A stretch of 64,000 bases of DNA, from NCBI RefSeq assembly GCF_031143425.1, contig NC_090440.1, forward strand, positions 338,399,844 to 338,463,843. Reading direction: 5' to 3'. The stretch is from Pleurodeles waltl (taxonomy: Eukaryota; Chordata; Amphibia; Caudata; Salamandridae). Made by a program: the position numbers and the translations under genes. Below are positions 55,858 to 64,000 of this stretch, one piece after another (within the stretch, counting starts at the first letter, position 1; every line of letters starts with the position of its first letter). Below the pieces are notes generated by a model that had not been told where the DNA came from, searched no databases, and saw only the letters and a list, made by a program, of their open reading frames with translations.

Positions 55858-57990
55858 ACCCCCTGTCCAAGCAAGGACCCTCACTCTAGTCAGGGTAAGT
55901 CACACACAATCCAAATTATACTGTGCCCACCCTCAGGCAGCTTGGCACTGAGCAGTCAGGCTTAACTTAGAAGGCAATGTGTAAAGTATTTGTGCAATAA
56001 ATCATACAATAACACAGTAGCACACCACAAAGATATGCCACACAGTGTTTAGAAAAATATTTAATATGTATCTAGATAAATGCAGGTCAAAACAATTAAG
56101 TATATGTTGAAAATATCACTGTAGAAAAGGCATAAAGGGGGTCATTCTGACCCCGGCGGTCTCAGACCACCGGGACCAGGGTCGGCGGGAGCACCGCCGA
56201 CAGACCGGCAGTGCCCCGCAGGGCATTCTGACCGCGGCGGTTCGGCCGCGGTCAGACTAGGAAAACCGGCGGTCTCCCGCCGGTTTTCCGCTGCCCTACA
56301 GAATCCTCCATGGCGGCGGAGCGCGCTCCGCCTCCATGGGGATTCTGACACCCCCTACCGCCATCCTGTTCCTGGCGAGTCTCCCGCCAGGAACAGGATG
56401 GCGGTAGGGGGTGCCGCGGGGCCCCCGTAAGAGGGCCCCACTTTGTATTTCAGTGTCTGCTTTGCAGACACTGAAATACGCGACGGGTGCCACTGCACCC
56501 GTCGCACCTTCCAACTACGCCGGCTCAATTCTGAGCCGGCGTCCTCGTGGGAAGGTTGATTTGCCCTGGGCTGGCGGGCGGCCTTTTGGCGGTCGCCCGC
56601 CAGCCCAGGGCAAATCCCAAAATACCCTCAGCGGTCTTTCGACCGCGGAGCGGTATTTTGGTGGGGGAAGTCTGGCGGGCGGCCTCTGACGCCCGCCGGA
56701 CTTAGAATCACCCCCAAAGTGTCTTTAGTCTCTTAAAAGCAACAAATGTCTCTTGCAAGCACAAAGTACCTGGTTTGTGTTCAAAACCTCAGCAAGGAAC
56801 TGCAGAGGAGGAGATGTGTGGAAAACAGGGAGGTGTGTGTCGATTTCTTGGGCCACACACGGCGATGCGTCATTTATTTTCCATGCAAGGAAGGCTATGC
56901 GTCAATTTCCGGTGCTCCGTCTTGGATCCTTTTCGGGTTGCGGGCTTTTCAGACACCCCGGGGACGATGCATTGAAATCCAGAGTTAGCAGAACGAACTC
57001 ACAGGGGCTGCATCGACTCAATCGGTTGCGTGGAAATTTCTACCGCATGGCGGGCACTTCGTCAGTTCCTCTCAGGAAGTCGGGCTGCGTCATTCTGGCT
57101 TGGCTTTGCGTCAATCCAGTGGGCTGTGCGTCAAATTTCCACTCGCTGCGCTGGCGCCGCTCTTCTCCTTGTGAAGTCGGGCTGAATTGTTCTGGTTCGT
57201 CGTGCTGTGAAATTTTCACCGCAATGCAGGCTGTGCCTCGGTTTCTGCAGGCTGTGCGTCGATTTCCACAGCACAGGGAGTTCTTCTTGTAGGAATGAAG
57301 TCTTTTTGGTCCTGAGACTTCAGGGAACAGGAGGCAAGCTCTATCCAGGCCCTTGGCGTGCACTTCCCAGCACAGCCAGAGAGCAGCAAGGCAGCAGGGC
57401 AACAGCAAGGCAGCAGTCTTTCTCAGAAAGCAGTCAGGTGAGTCCTTTGGGCATCCAGGCTGTTCTTCTTAACAGGTTGCAGGTTCTGGTTCAGATTCTT
57501 CTTCAGTAAGGGTCTGAGTTGGTAGGGGCAGAGGCCCTCTTTAAATGCCCAAATGTGCCTTTGAAGTGGGGGAGACTGCAAAGAGTGGCTTAGAAGTGCA
57601 CAAGGTCACTTTCAGTTCCATCCTGTCTGCCAGGGTCCCAGTAGGGGGTGTGGCTGTCCTTTGGGTGAGGGCAGGCTACTGTCCTTTGAAATGTAAGTGC
57701 CGAGCCGTCCACCCTCTCAGCCCAGGAAGACCCATTTAATATGCAGATGTATGCAAGTGAGACTGAGCATCTTGTGTTTGGGGTTTGTCTGAGTGAAAGC
57801 ACAAGGGAGCTGTCAACTGAACCTAGCCAGACGTGGATTGTAAGGCACAGAAGGATTTAAGTGTAGAGAAATGCTCACTTTCTAAAAGTGGCATTTCTAA
57901 AATAGTAATATTAAATCCAACTTCACCAGTCAGCAGGATTTTGTATTACCATTCTGACCATACTAAATATGACCTCCCTACTCCTTTTAG
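55858..57990 (-). mobile_element. LTR-like repeat Q, copy interrupted twice
   Basis: The start (AGCAGTCAGGCTTAACTTAG, GGCAATGTGTAAAGTATTTG) matches 25820. Later text (TGCCTTTGAAGTGGGGGAGA at 57551, TACCATTCTGACCATACTAA at 57949) matches 28823 and 29207. A chain-of-hairpins element splits it at 56138-56716, and satellite array 2 replaces its end at about 57990. The middle part (56800-57300) repeats GCGTC-containing motifs (TGCGTCAATTTCC, GTGCGTCGATTTCC). No coding. Confidence 0.55.
56138..56716. mobile_element. Chain-of-hairpins foldback element, GC-rich copy 2
   Basis: The ends GGGGGTCATTCTGA and TTAGAATCACCCCC pair imperfectly. Inside it follows the same order of hairpins as 13332-13957: GGCGGGAGCACCGCCG, CCGCGGCGGTTCGGCCGCGG, a CCGCCATCCTG arm pair, GTATTTCAGTGTCTGC with its complement, GCGACGGGTGCC.CTGCACCCGTCGC, GCCGGCTCA/TGAGCCGGC and CTGGGCTGGCGGGCGG with its partner. 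Several loops and paired bases differ from copy 1 while the arms stay complementary. Confidence 0.85.
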
Positions 57991-58124
57991 ATCAGCAGAT
58001 ACCACTCAAACAAGTGATGGACGGAATGCTGAACAATGTCAAACATTCACCCCCAGTACAGAGATCTGGGCCTAAATCCATTGCTTGTTTGCTGCCCATG
58101 CCATTCCAGTTTGGACCCAGCCAT

Positions 58125-58132
58125 ATGCAAAT
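58125..58132 (+). promoter_or_regulatory. Octamer ATGCAAAT, repeated in each array 2 unit
   Basis: A perfect octamer stands at the same place in all four units. It is the core of distal elements of vertebrate snRNA promoters, matching the promoter type described for newt satellite 2. I could not identify a convincing proximal sequence element. Confidence 0.5.
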
Positions 58133-58861
58133 CAGTCTTGACCCTGTTTCCCATGGGAACAGCCCAGCCCAAACTGCCAGGCCAGGTCTTCCCTGGACTG
58201 GAAACAAGCATCCTGGGACCGGTTTGGGGGTTTCACCCCTCATCAGCCAGGCTTGCTTGAATCCAGTAGCATGGGAAGCACGGGACCCACGTCTGGGCAT
58301 AGCCTTCCCACTTAGGGCGTCAAATGCAAAAAGAACAAATGATGGATGGAATGCTGAACAATGTCAAACATTCCCCCCCAGTACAGAGATCTGGGCCTAA
58401 ATCCATTGCTTGTTTGCTGCCCATGCCATTCCAGTTTGGACCCAGCCATATGCAAATCAGTCTTGACCCTGTTTCCCATGGGAACAGCCCAGCCCAAACT
58501 GCCAGGCCAGGTCTTCCCTGGACTGGAAACAAGCATCCTGGGACCGGTTTTGGGGTTTCACCCCTCATCAGCCAGGCTAGCTTGAATCCAGTGGCATGGG
58601 AAGCACAGGACCCACGTCTGGGCATACCCTTCCCACTTAGGGCGTCAAATGCAAAAAGAACAAATGATTGACGGAATGCTGAACAATGTCAAACATTCAC
58701 CCCCAGTACAGAGTTCTGGGACTAAATCCATCATTTCTTTGCTGCCCATGCCATTCCAGTTTGGACCCAGCCATATGCAAATCAGTCTTGACCCTGTTCC
58801 CAGTGGGAACATTCCAGCCCGAACTGCCAGGCCAGATCTTCCCTGGACTGGAAACAAGCAT

Positions 58862-58901
58862 CCTGGGACCGGTTTCGGGGTTTCACCCCTCATCAGCCAG
58901 G
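58862..58901 (-). ncRNA. Canonical hammerhead ribozyme, array 2 unit 3
   Basis: Minus strand: stem I CCTGG with CCAGG; core CTGATGA; stem II GGGG/CCCC around loop TGAAA; GAAA; stem III CCGG, a loop-less palindrome; cleavage triplet GTC. All invariant positions of a hammerhead are present. The tiny self-complementary stem III implies action as a dimer, as with other newt and Penelope-type hammerheads. In the other units the G of GAAA is lost (58212-58251 has CAAA, 58537-58576 has AAAA) or stem II is broken (59184-59223), so this is the only unit predicted to cleave. Confidence 0.85.
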
Positions 58902-59295
58902 CTAGCTTGAATCCAGTGGCATGGGAAGCACGGGACCCACGTCTGGGCATACCCTTCCGACTTAGGGCAACTTTAGCAAAACAAAAGGATGATGGACGGA
59001 GTGGTGAACAATGCATAAACTCACCCCCAGTCACAGATCTGGGTTTAATCCATTGTTCTTTTGCTCACCATGCCACCCCAGTTTGGACCCAGCCACATGC
59101 AAATCAGTCTTGACCCTGTTTCTCATGGGAACAGTCCAGCCCGAACTGCCAAGCCAGGTCCTCCCTGGACCGGAAACAAGCATTCTGGGACCGGTTTGAG
59201 GGTTTCACACTTCATCAGCCAGGCAAGCTTGAATCCAGTGGCACAGTGAGCAAGGGACCGACGTCTGGGAATACCCTTCCTACTTAGGGCAACTT

Positions 59296-59340
59296 GGCCA
59301 AACTGGAAAGGCATGGGCAGCAAAAAAACGATGGATTCCA
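59296..59340 (+). repeat. Inverted partial unit at the edge of array 2
   Basis: CCAAACTGGAAAGGCATGGG, then CAGCAAA...GATGGATT is the reverse complement of the unit segment AATCCATTG...TTTGCTGCCCATGCCATTCC...AGTTTGG (58076-58113), with about three mismatches. It lies on the 5' side of the array relative to the hammerhead strand. Confidence 0.85.
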
Positions 59341-59344
59341 CTAT

Positions 59345-60786
59345 AGCTACATGTACTTCCTCCCTGAAGGCCTGTTCTCATAACCCCCCATATGGCAACC
59401 TCCACAAAAACACGCAGCGAAGGGCACCAGGGATCAGCAATTCCAACATTACTGGTGAATAGTCACACAGAGGACGGGGCATATGATTAATTGATTCCGT
59501 CCAGAGCTCTACATATCTGCTACTGAGCCATCTATTGATGTGGAACCAGCTGTTATGCACAGAGTTAACGCAAGTGCCTTCGCTCTGTGCACCATGCCTG
59601 GCTCTCCATAGGTCTACCAGAGCGCTCTCATCCATAGCCAAAGAAAAAGCCCTTGCAGCCGCCATATGCTGCAGCCTGGCTTGGCTCTCACGATACGCCT
59701 CAAAGTCCAGCACCACATTAAAATCCCTACCCCACAGCAGAGACCCAGTGCCCAAGGTGTTAATCAAGCACCACACTTCCCCATGAAATTCGGGACTGTT
59801 AGCATTGGGACAATAAACAGACACCAGACAGAACGGCCTATCCTGTAATGTTCCTCGCATCATAACATAGTGACCATGCGGGTCTGTAAGCACTTTTTCA
59901 GTGCACCATTGAAATCCCTTTTTGAGCAGGATAGCAACCCCACAGGCGTAATTCGAATATACAGCTATTTGACACTCTTCAATCCGGCCAGCTCTAACCC
60001 TGGAGTTCATAGACTCAGTTAGAAGGGTCTCTTGCAGCATATAAACATCAACCGCTTGACGCTGCATGTAGGCGGACAGCAGTCGCTTCTTACGCCCATC
60101 GATAAGCCCACGGACATTCCATGTCAGGCACCTTCCCAGCATAGCATTCATATGAGCCATTACATTAATCTACCGAACTGCTCCAAGCCCCCTCCCACTA
60201 CACTTAAAGAGACAAGCTGCAGAAGGGGAATGTCAAAGGGGAAAGAGAAACAAACAAAATCATCAACTCGAACAACCCTTGGTACATATACCCCTCCCTT
60301 CCACTCGGGCCCCTCCAATTGGGCACAGCAGCACCAACCCATAAACATATCCCCACTCAAAACCATGAGTAAACTGTTAGGACTCATCCGCTGGAGCGCT
60401 GACTCAGCCAACAGTCTTCCCACCCAGCTTGGGTAGGTGGGCAAGCACCATCAAGAAGTCCAGTACACAGCAGGTCAGGGAACTCCCAAGGGTCAATTAT
60501 CTGCAGGCACACAAGTTCTTGGGAAGCCATCCAACCACATAACTGCACCGCCTGTATGTCTGGTTTCAAACATTATCACTTAGGGGATTCTTTGCATCCT
60601 ACTGTACCTGCGAGGAAGCAGGGGCCGCCTCTTAGGAAAGCCTTTGGCGAATTTTGAAGCTAGCTTTGGGTCTTAGAAAAAATGTAGTTTACCATTGTGC
60701 TGAACACATTGCTCAAAGGCACGCTTGATCGGGAGAAACGCACGGCATGCTGCCTGTACCCCGGGGGTGTAATCTGGGAAAAGACT
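59345..60786 (-). pseudogene. L1 fragment: ORF1 C-terminus and endonuclease of ORF2
   Basis: From 60786 leftward, FPDYTPGVQAACRAFLPIKR, then DPKLASKFAKGFPKRRP look like the C-terminal domain of an L1 ORF1 protein. After a spacer the ORF2 frame starts near 60160 and stays open for about 260 codons: CLTWNVRGLIDGRKKRLL (Asn of the AP-endonuclease), DVYMLQETLLTESM (catalytic Glu), VSVYCPNANSPEFHGE, LLWGRDFNVVLDFEAYRES, and CDYSPVML where SDHSPV is usual, so the catalytic Asp is kept but shifted context and the His is replaced by Tyr. The fragment stops at satellite array 2; reverse transcriptase is absent. On the right it is cut by Harbinger H3 at 60789. Confidence 0.85.
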
Positions 60787-61098
60787 GAGGCCCTTATTAC
60801 AAGGCTGGCGGTAAATACCGCCAAATTATGACCATGGCGGAAAGAGCTCAGACAGACAGCTACTTTACCACACCGACCACCAGGGCGGAATCAAAAGGCA
60901 CCACGGCATTAGCCGCCCACTGTATTATGACAGCACAATCCGCCACCTTTTCCGGGGCGGTACCAATGACAGCAAAAGCTAGGCAGAAACACTGCATAGA
61001 AGGGAAACAACTCACCATTGGAGACTCAAGGAAGAACCACGCCGTCATGGAACCCGAACTGCAGATCTTCCCAAGGCTTTTCTACATCCTGCTCCACC

Positions 61099-61165
61099 AT
61101 GAACACCAACGATGGCGAAGATGACCACGGTGAGTACAGCCACCTAGCACACAGGGGAGGGGGGA
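61099..61165. promoter_or_regulatory. Conserved splice-signal region near the Harbinger terminus
   Basis: On the minus strand TTTTTCCTCCCC...CCCTGTGTGCTAG is an excellent polypyrimidine tract plus acceptor. On the plus strand the same place reads ATGAACACCAACGATGGCGA followed by a donor-like GTGAGTACAG. H5 (51440-51500) keeps both possibilities. It is thus either the acceptor of a last SANT-B exon or a tiny first exon of an unknown plus-strand transcript; I cannot decide. Confidence 0.4.
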
Positions 61166-61639
61166 GGAAAAAGAGAGTGACACACGCAACACACAACACC
61201 CCCACCCCGAACACCATACACACAAGCAGATGCAGTAACATAACATATTTACCCTGTACCCCTCTGGAATAATGCAAGGATAACTACAATAGAGTAAAAA
61301 GAGTGTAATAAGACAAATATAGTAGTAATATGTGCATCCAAATCAAAACGTATATACATATTCACAAATCAAGGGACAAACAGGAATAGATGAAAGTGAG
61401 CGTAATAATAAAAATATAGGAGAAATACAAAAATTCTATCTAAAAGTATATACATATGTACAAACAAGGGACACTGCCAAGTCATCAATCTGCGTGGGCC
61501 ACAGGGTCACATTACAAAGTCCAAGGCCCCACTTGACTCCTGCAACAACACGGAGAGAACACTGCAGGGGCATCAGTTTCGAAAATAGGCAGGCACCTCA
61601 GGGGGACAGGGAACAGGGGGAGGCACCTCAGCCGGCAGA

Positions 61640-62050
61640 TGGTACAACACCACTGGTCCTGGAGGGGGCAACATGCCCTGTGCTTGGTCCTGGAGAGTGC
61701 AAGGCCCCAGTCTCTCAAGTGGGTGACTTGCCCACATGCTCTGGAGGGGGCAACATGCCCTGTGCTTGGTCCTAGGGAGTGCAAGGCCACAGTCTCTCAC
61801 GTGGGTGTCTTCACCACTGGTTCTGGAGGGGGCATCGTACCCTGTGATCTTCATCATGGCGAGGATGGAGTGAGTGGGTGCCATACCCATTGGTTCTGGA
61901 GGAAACATCGTGCCCTGTGATCTTCATCCTGGAGAGGATGGGGTGAATGGCTGTCATACCCACTGGTTCTGGAGGGGCATTATGCATTGTGCTTCTGATC
62001 CTGGGAAGTGCAATGTCACAGTCTCTCAGCTGGGTGTCATACCCACAGGA
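61640..62050. repeat. Minisatellite of about 85-90 bp in SANT-B 3' region (H3)
   Basis: Units contain GGTTCTGGAGGGGGCA, then CATGCCCTGTG, then TCCTGG.GAGTGCAAG, then CAGTCTCTCA.GTGGGTG. About five units are visible, differing in wording from the equivalent H1 minisatellite. Confidence 0.7.
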
Positions 62051-62089
62051 TTTACAGGAGGTAGGCCGCACAACAGCCTATAGATGCTG

Positions 62090-62550
62090 GACTACAGACT
62101 GTCTGCCGGCGGTGACGGCTGCTCAGTGTCAGTGCTACTGCCTCTGGTGGTGGGGGGAGGCTCCTGCCTATCCCCTGCAGCCTCGGATGGCTGCACACTG
62201 CTGGTGGTGGTGCTGGTGGCGGTGGGTGGAGGCTCCTGCCCATCCTCTGCAGCCTCGGGCGGCTGCCCACTGCTGCTGGTGGTGCTGGTGGTGGTGCTGA
62301 TGCTGCTGGTGGTGGTGGAGGGAGGCTTCTGCCCATCCCCTGCAGCCTCGGATGGCTGCCCACTGCTGCTGGTAGTTCTGATGCTGCTGCTGGTGGTGGT
62401 GGGGGGATGGTCCTGCCCATCCCCTGCAGCCTCAGACGGCTGCCCACTGCTGCTGGTGATGCTGGTGGGGGGAGGCTCCTGCCCATCCCCTGCAGCCTCG
62501 GATGGCTGCACCACCATGGGTGGTGGTGGGGGCTCCTACTGAGTCCCAGC
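62090..62550 (-). repeat. Repeats encoding Gln/Pro/Ser-rich tail of SANT-B (H3)
   Basis: A 60-90 bp unit with GCCCATCCCCTGCAGCCTCG and GGCTGCCCACTGCTGCTGGT repeats about six times. On the minus strand it encodes SGQPSEAAGDGQ followed by PPPTT and serine runs. Confidence 0.7.
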
Positions 62551-64000
62551 ACCAGGCCCCTTGTCCTTTCTGCCTGCTGGTGCAGGTGCCTTGTCCTTCC
62601 TGGCAGCAGCTGAGGATTCCTCCTTCCCCTTCCTGACAGCAGGTGGGGATTGCTCCTTGCCCTTCCTGGCAGCAGCTGGGGATTGTTCCTTGCCCTTCCT
62701 GGCAGCAGCTGGGGGTGGCACCTTGACCTTCCTGGCAGCAGATGGGGGTGGCACCTTGACCTTCATGGCAGCAGTTGGGGAGGGCTCCTTGCCCTTCCTG
62801 GCAGGACTTGGGGCAGGCACCCTTTCCGTGTGGCTGGCTGGTGGCTTGGATCCTTTACCACCACGAGTTGCTGTGGACACTACTGGGCCAGTGGACTGGG
62901 TGGCTGAGGTGCTTGCCTGGGTTTATGCTACCCTGGCCAGATTTGAAGGATGGGGGGTAGGGAAGAGGTCAGTGGTTGAGAGGAAAAGCTGCTTAGGGAC
63001 ATTGGGGCGGGAAGAGGGAGAAGGTCTGGATGTGGAGGAAGAGGGAGTGGTTGAAGGAGGTGTCTGTCTGCTGTGTTTGGGTGCAAGTGCACGAGCTGGA
63101 TGCTGTTCTTAGGTGGATTGCTGTTGGGTGTCTAAGTGCTTGCGCTTGTGTACTTTGGGCGGGGGGGTGACAGACACAGTGGAAGAGGACACAGGGGACT
63201 TGTGCATGGATGTTTGGGTGGTGACTGCCAGTGAGGTGTGAGTTCTGATAGGTGTGCAGGTGATGGAGGTAGTGGATGAGGATGTAGTGCATGCAGATGT
63301 GAGTGTAGACGCAACTGGGAGGGAAGTGGAGGACAAGGAGGGAGGAGTCACAGTGGAGGAAGTGGATGTTGGAATGTGTGCATCTAGATTGTGTTTGTGT
63401 GAGTGCCTGTGGGATGAAGTGTGGTGCCTGTGCTTGCCTGTGCCACTCTTGTGTGTTGTCCTGTGTGCATGCTCGTCTGCCTGTGTGCTTGGGATAGGTT
63501 GGGGTTGAGTGGAATGGTATTGGGCAGAGGAAGTTGGAGGGGGAGGGTGGAAACAGGGACAATGGCTGCCATCAGAGAGGAGGCCAGAGCCTGGATTGAT
63601 CTCTGTTGGGCCACCAAGCCAGAAATGCATTGGTCTGTTGCATTTGGGCTGCCATGTACAAACTGTCCCCTCCAGTCTCCGCTGTGGTGCTCCCCTCGCT
63701 CTCCATCCCACTGGTGCCCTCAGTGTGGATGGATTCTGCCTCCTGGGTCATGTGGGATGCATCTCCCTCCGTCACTGGTGCCTCTGCTGCTCTGCCAGAT
63801 GATGCTAATGCACATAAGGATAGGGTAACAAAACAAAAAGGGGGTAGAACAGACAAAGGATACACTTGGTCAATGGCCACAAAAACACCACCGTTGGTGT
63901 ACATACAACCCTCACACACAGGGAAAAGCCCTATGCACTATGCAATGCAATACCAGTAACAATCCTAGTCACCAGGGCTTGGGGAGGAACACATACTGCC
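62536..64000 (-). pseudogene. SANT-B exon 3 and tail (H3), partial
   Basis: Reading leftward from the window edge: SSGRAAEAPVTEGDASHMTQ near 63800, AETGGDSL, then a deletion, TEINPGSGLLSDGSHCPC in a shifted frame (the SLMAA helix region), TQADEHAHRTTHKSGTGKH, SSHRHSHKH, an Ser/Thr-rich zone, CPNVPKQLFLSTTDLFPT-type text near 63000, and a basic tail of GKEQSPAAARK and VKVPPPSAARK repeats. The helix with VNAIHGLA in H1 is missing. The DNA-binding domain lies outside the window. Confidence 0.75.

Larger units (their letters stand above)
57990..59340 (-). repeat. Tandem array 2: 325-bp hammerhead satellite
   Basis: Units are marked by GGAATGCTGAACAATG at 58023, 58348, 58673 and (diverged) 58998, exactly 325 bp apart. 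Each carries on the minus strand CTGATGA followed by a four-base-pair stem II and CCGGTC, i.e. a hammerhead, and an ATGCAAAT octamer (58125, 58450, 58775, 59097). The right edge (59296-59340) is an inverted partial unit. Unit length, hammerhead and octamer together match what is known of newt satellite 2, a ~330-bp satellite whose transcripts self-cleave and are driven by an snRNA-type promoter; identity with it is likely but not provable here. The array lies between repeat Q and an L1 fragment. Confidence 0.85.
60789..64000 (-). mobile_element. Harbinger transposon H3, SANT-B end, continues past window
   Basis: The terminus GGCCCTTATTACAAGGCTGG begins at 60789, inside L1 ORF1 sequence. Following it are GCGGTAAATACCGCC palindromic text, a splice-signal-bearing stretch near 61100-61160, the SANT-B 3' flank, a minisatellite and the SANT-B tail and exon 3 on the minus strand. 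The other genes would lie beyond 64000. Confidence 0.8.

Noticed and set aside
59378..60160. A 260-codon open frame that could pass for a host gene
   Set aside because: It contains the endonuclease motifs of L1 ORF2 (LTWNVRGL, LQET, GRDFN) and is cut off by repeats on both sides.

Overview
The window looks like intergenic DNA from a very large vertebrate genome, most likely a salamander and probably a newt. I found no convincing host gene, tRNA, rRNA or CRISPR. Almost everything recognisable is a mobile element or a satellite. The clues are several degenerate PIF/Harbinger transposons of one large family carrying a HARBI1-like nuclease and two Myb/SANT-like proteins, broken L1 LINEs, many miniature inverted-repeat elements, LTR-like repeats beginning TGTTGGAC, and a 325-bp tandem repeat carrying a hammerhead ribozyme, which resembles the hammerhead-bearing ~330-bp satellite known from newts. 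The assignment to urodeles is inference; no species can be proved from the sequence alone.

Layout. 0-6.6 kb: GC-rich unrecognised sequence, a broken exon of a transposon-type coiled-coil protein, a chain-of-hairpins element (3.8-4.5 kb), a tRNA-derived SINE and a degenerate hammerhead. 6.6-14.5 kb: the most complete Harbinger (H1), in the order SANT-A (+), HARBI1 (-), SANT-B (+), with a second chain-of-hairpins element inserted in the SANT-B tail. 14.5-18.5 kb: dispersed repeats and a near-perfect 171-bp palindrome. 18.6-22.5 kb: an L1 on the minus strand covering endonuclease, reverse transcriptase and C-terminus. 23.7-36 kb: LTR-like repeats, a Harbinger fragment (H4), a MITE and a second degenerate hammerhead. 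36-37.7 kb: a second copy of the 14.5-kb dispersed repeat. 38.0-41.55 kb: a 311-312 bp tandem array with a hammerhead-like motif in every unit. 41.7-46.7 kb: a hAT MITE, unrecognised AT-rich DNA and a putative LTR with a TATA box and ~97-bp tandem repeats. 46.7-51.9 kb: reverse-oriented Harbinger H2 plus an abutting terminal fragment (H5). 52-55.8 kb: an LTR-like piece and an L1 3' end split by a composite foldback insertion. 55.9-58 kb: an LTR-like repeat holding a third chain-of-hairpins element. 58-59.34 kb: a 325-bp hammerhead satellite. 59.3-60.8 kb: an L1 endonuclease fragment. 60.8-64 kb: the end of another Harbinger (H3) running off the window.

Nothing forms a living pathway. Every protein-coding element is broken by stops, frameshifts or deletions. 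The parts most worth attention are the two unrelated hammerhead arrays, which both end in a truncated inverted unit on the 5' side of the ribozyme strand, and the chain-of-hairpins elements, whose hairpin arms differ between copies by paired, complementary changes.
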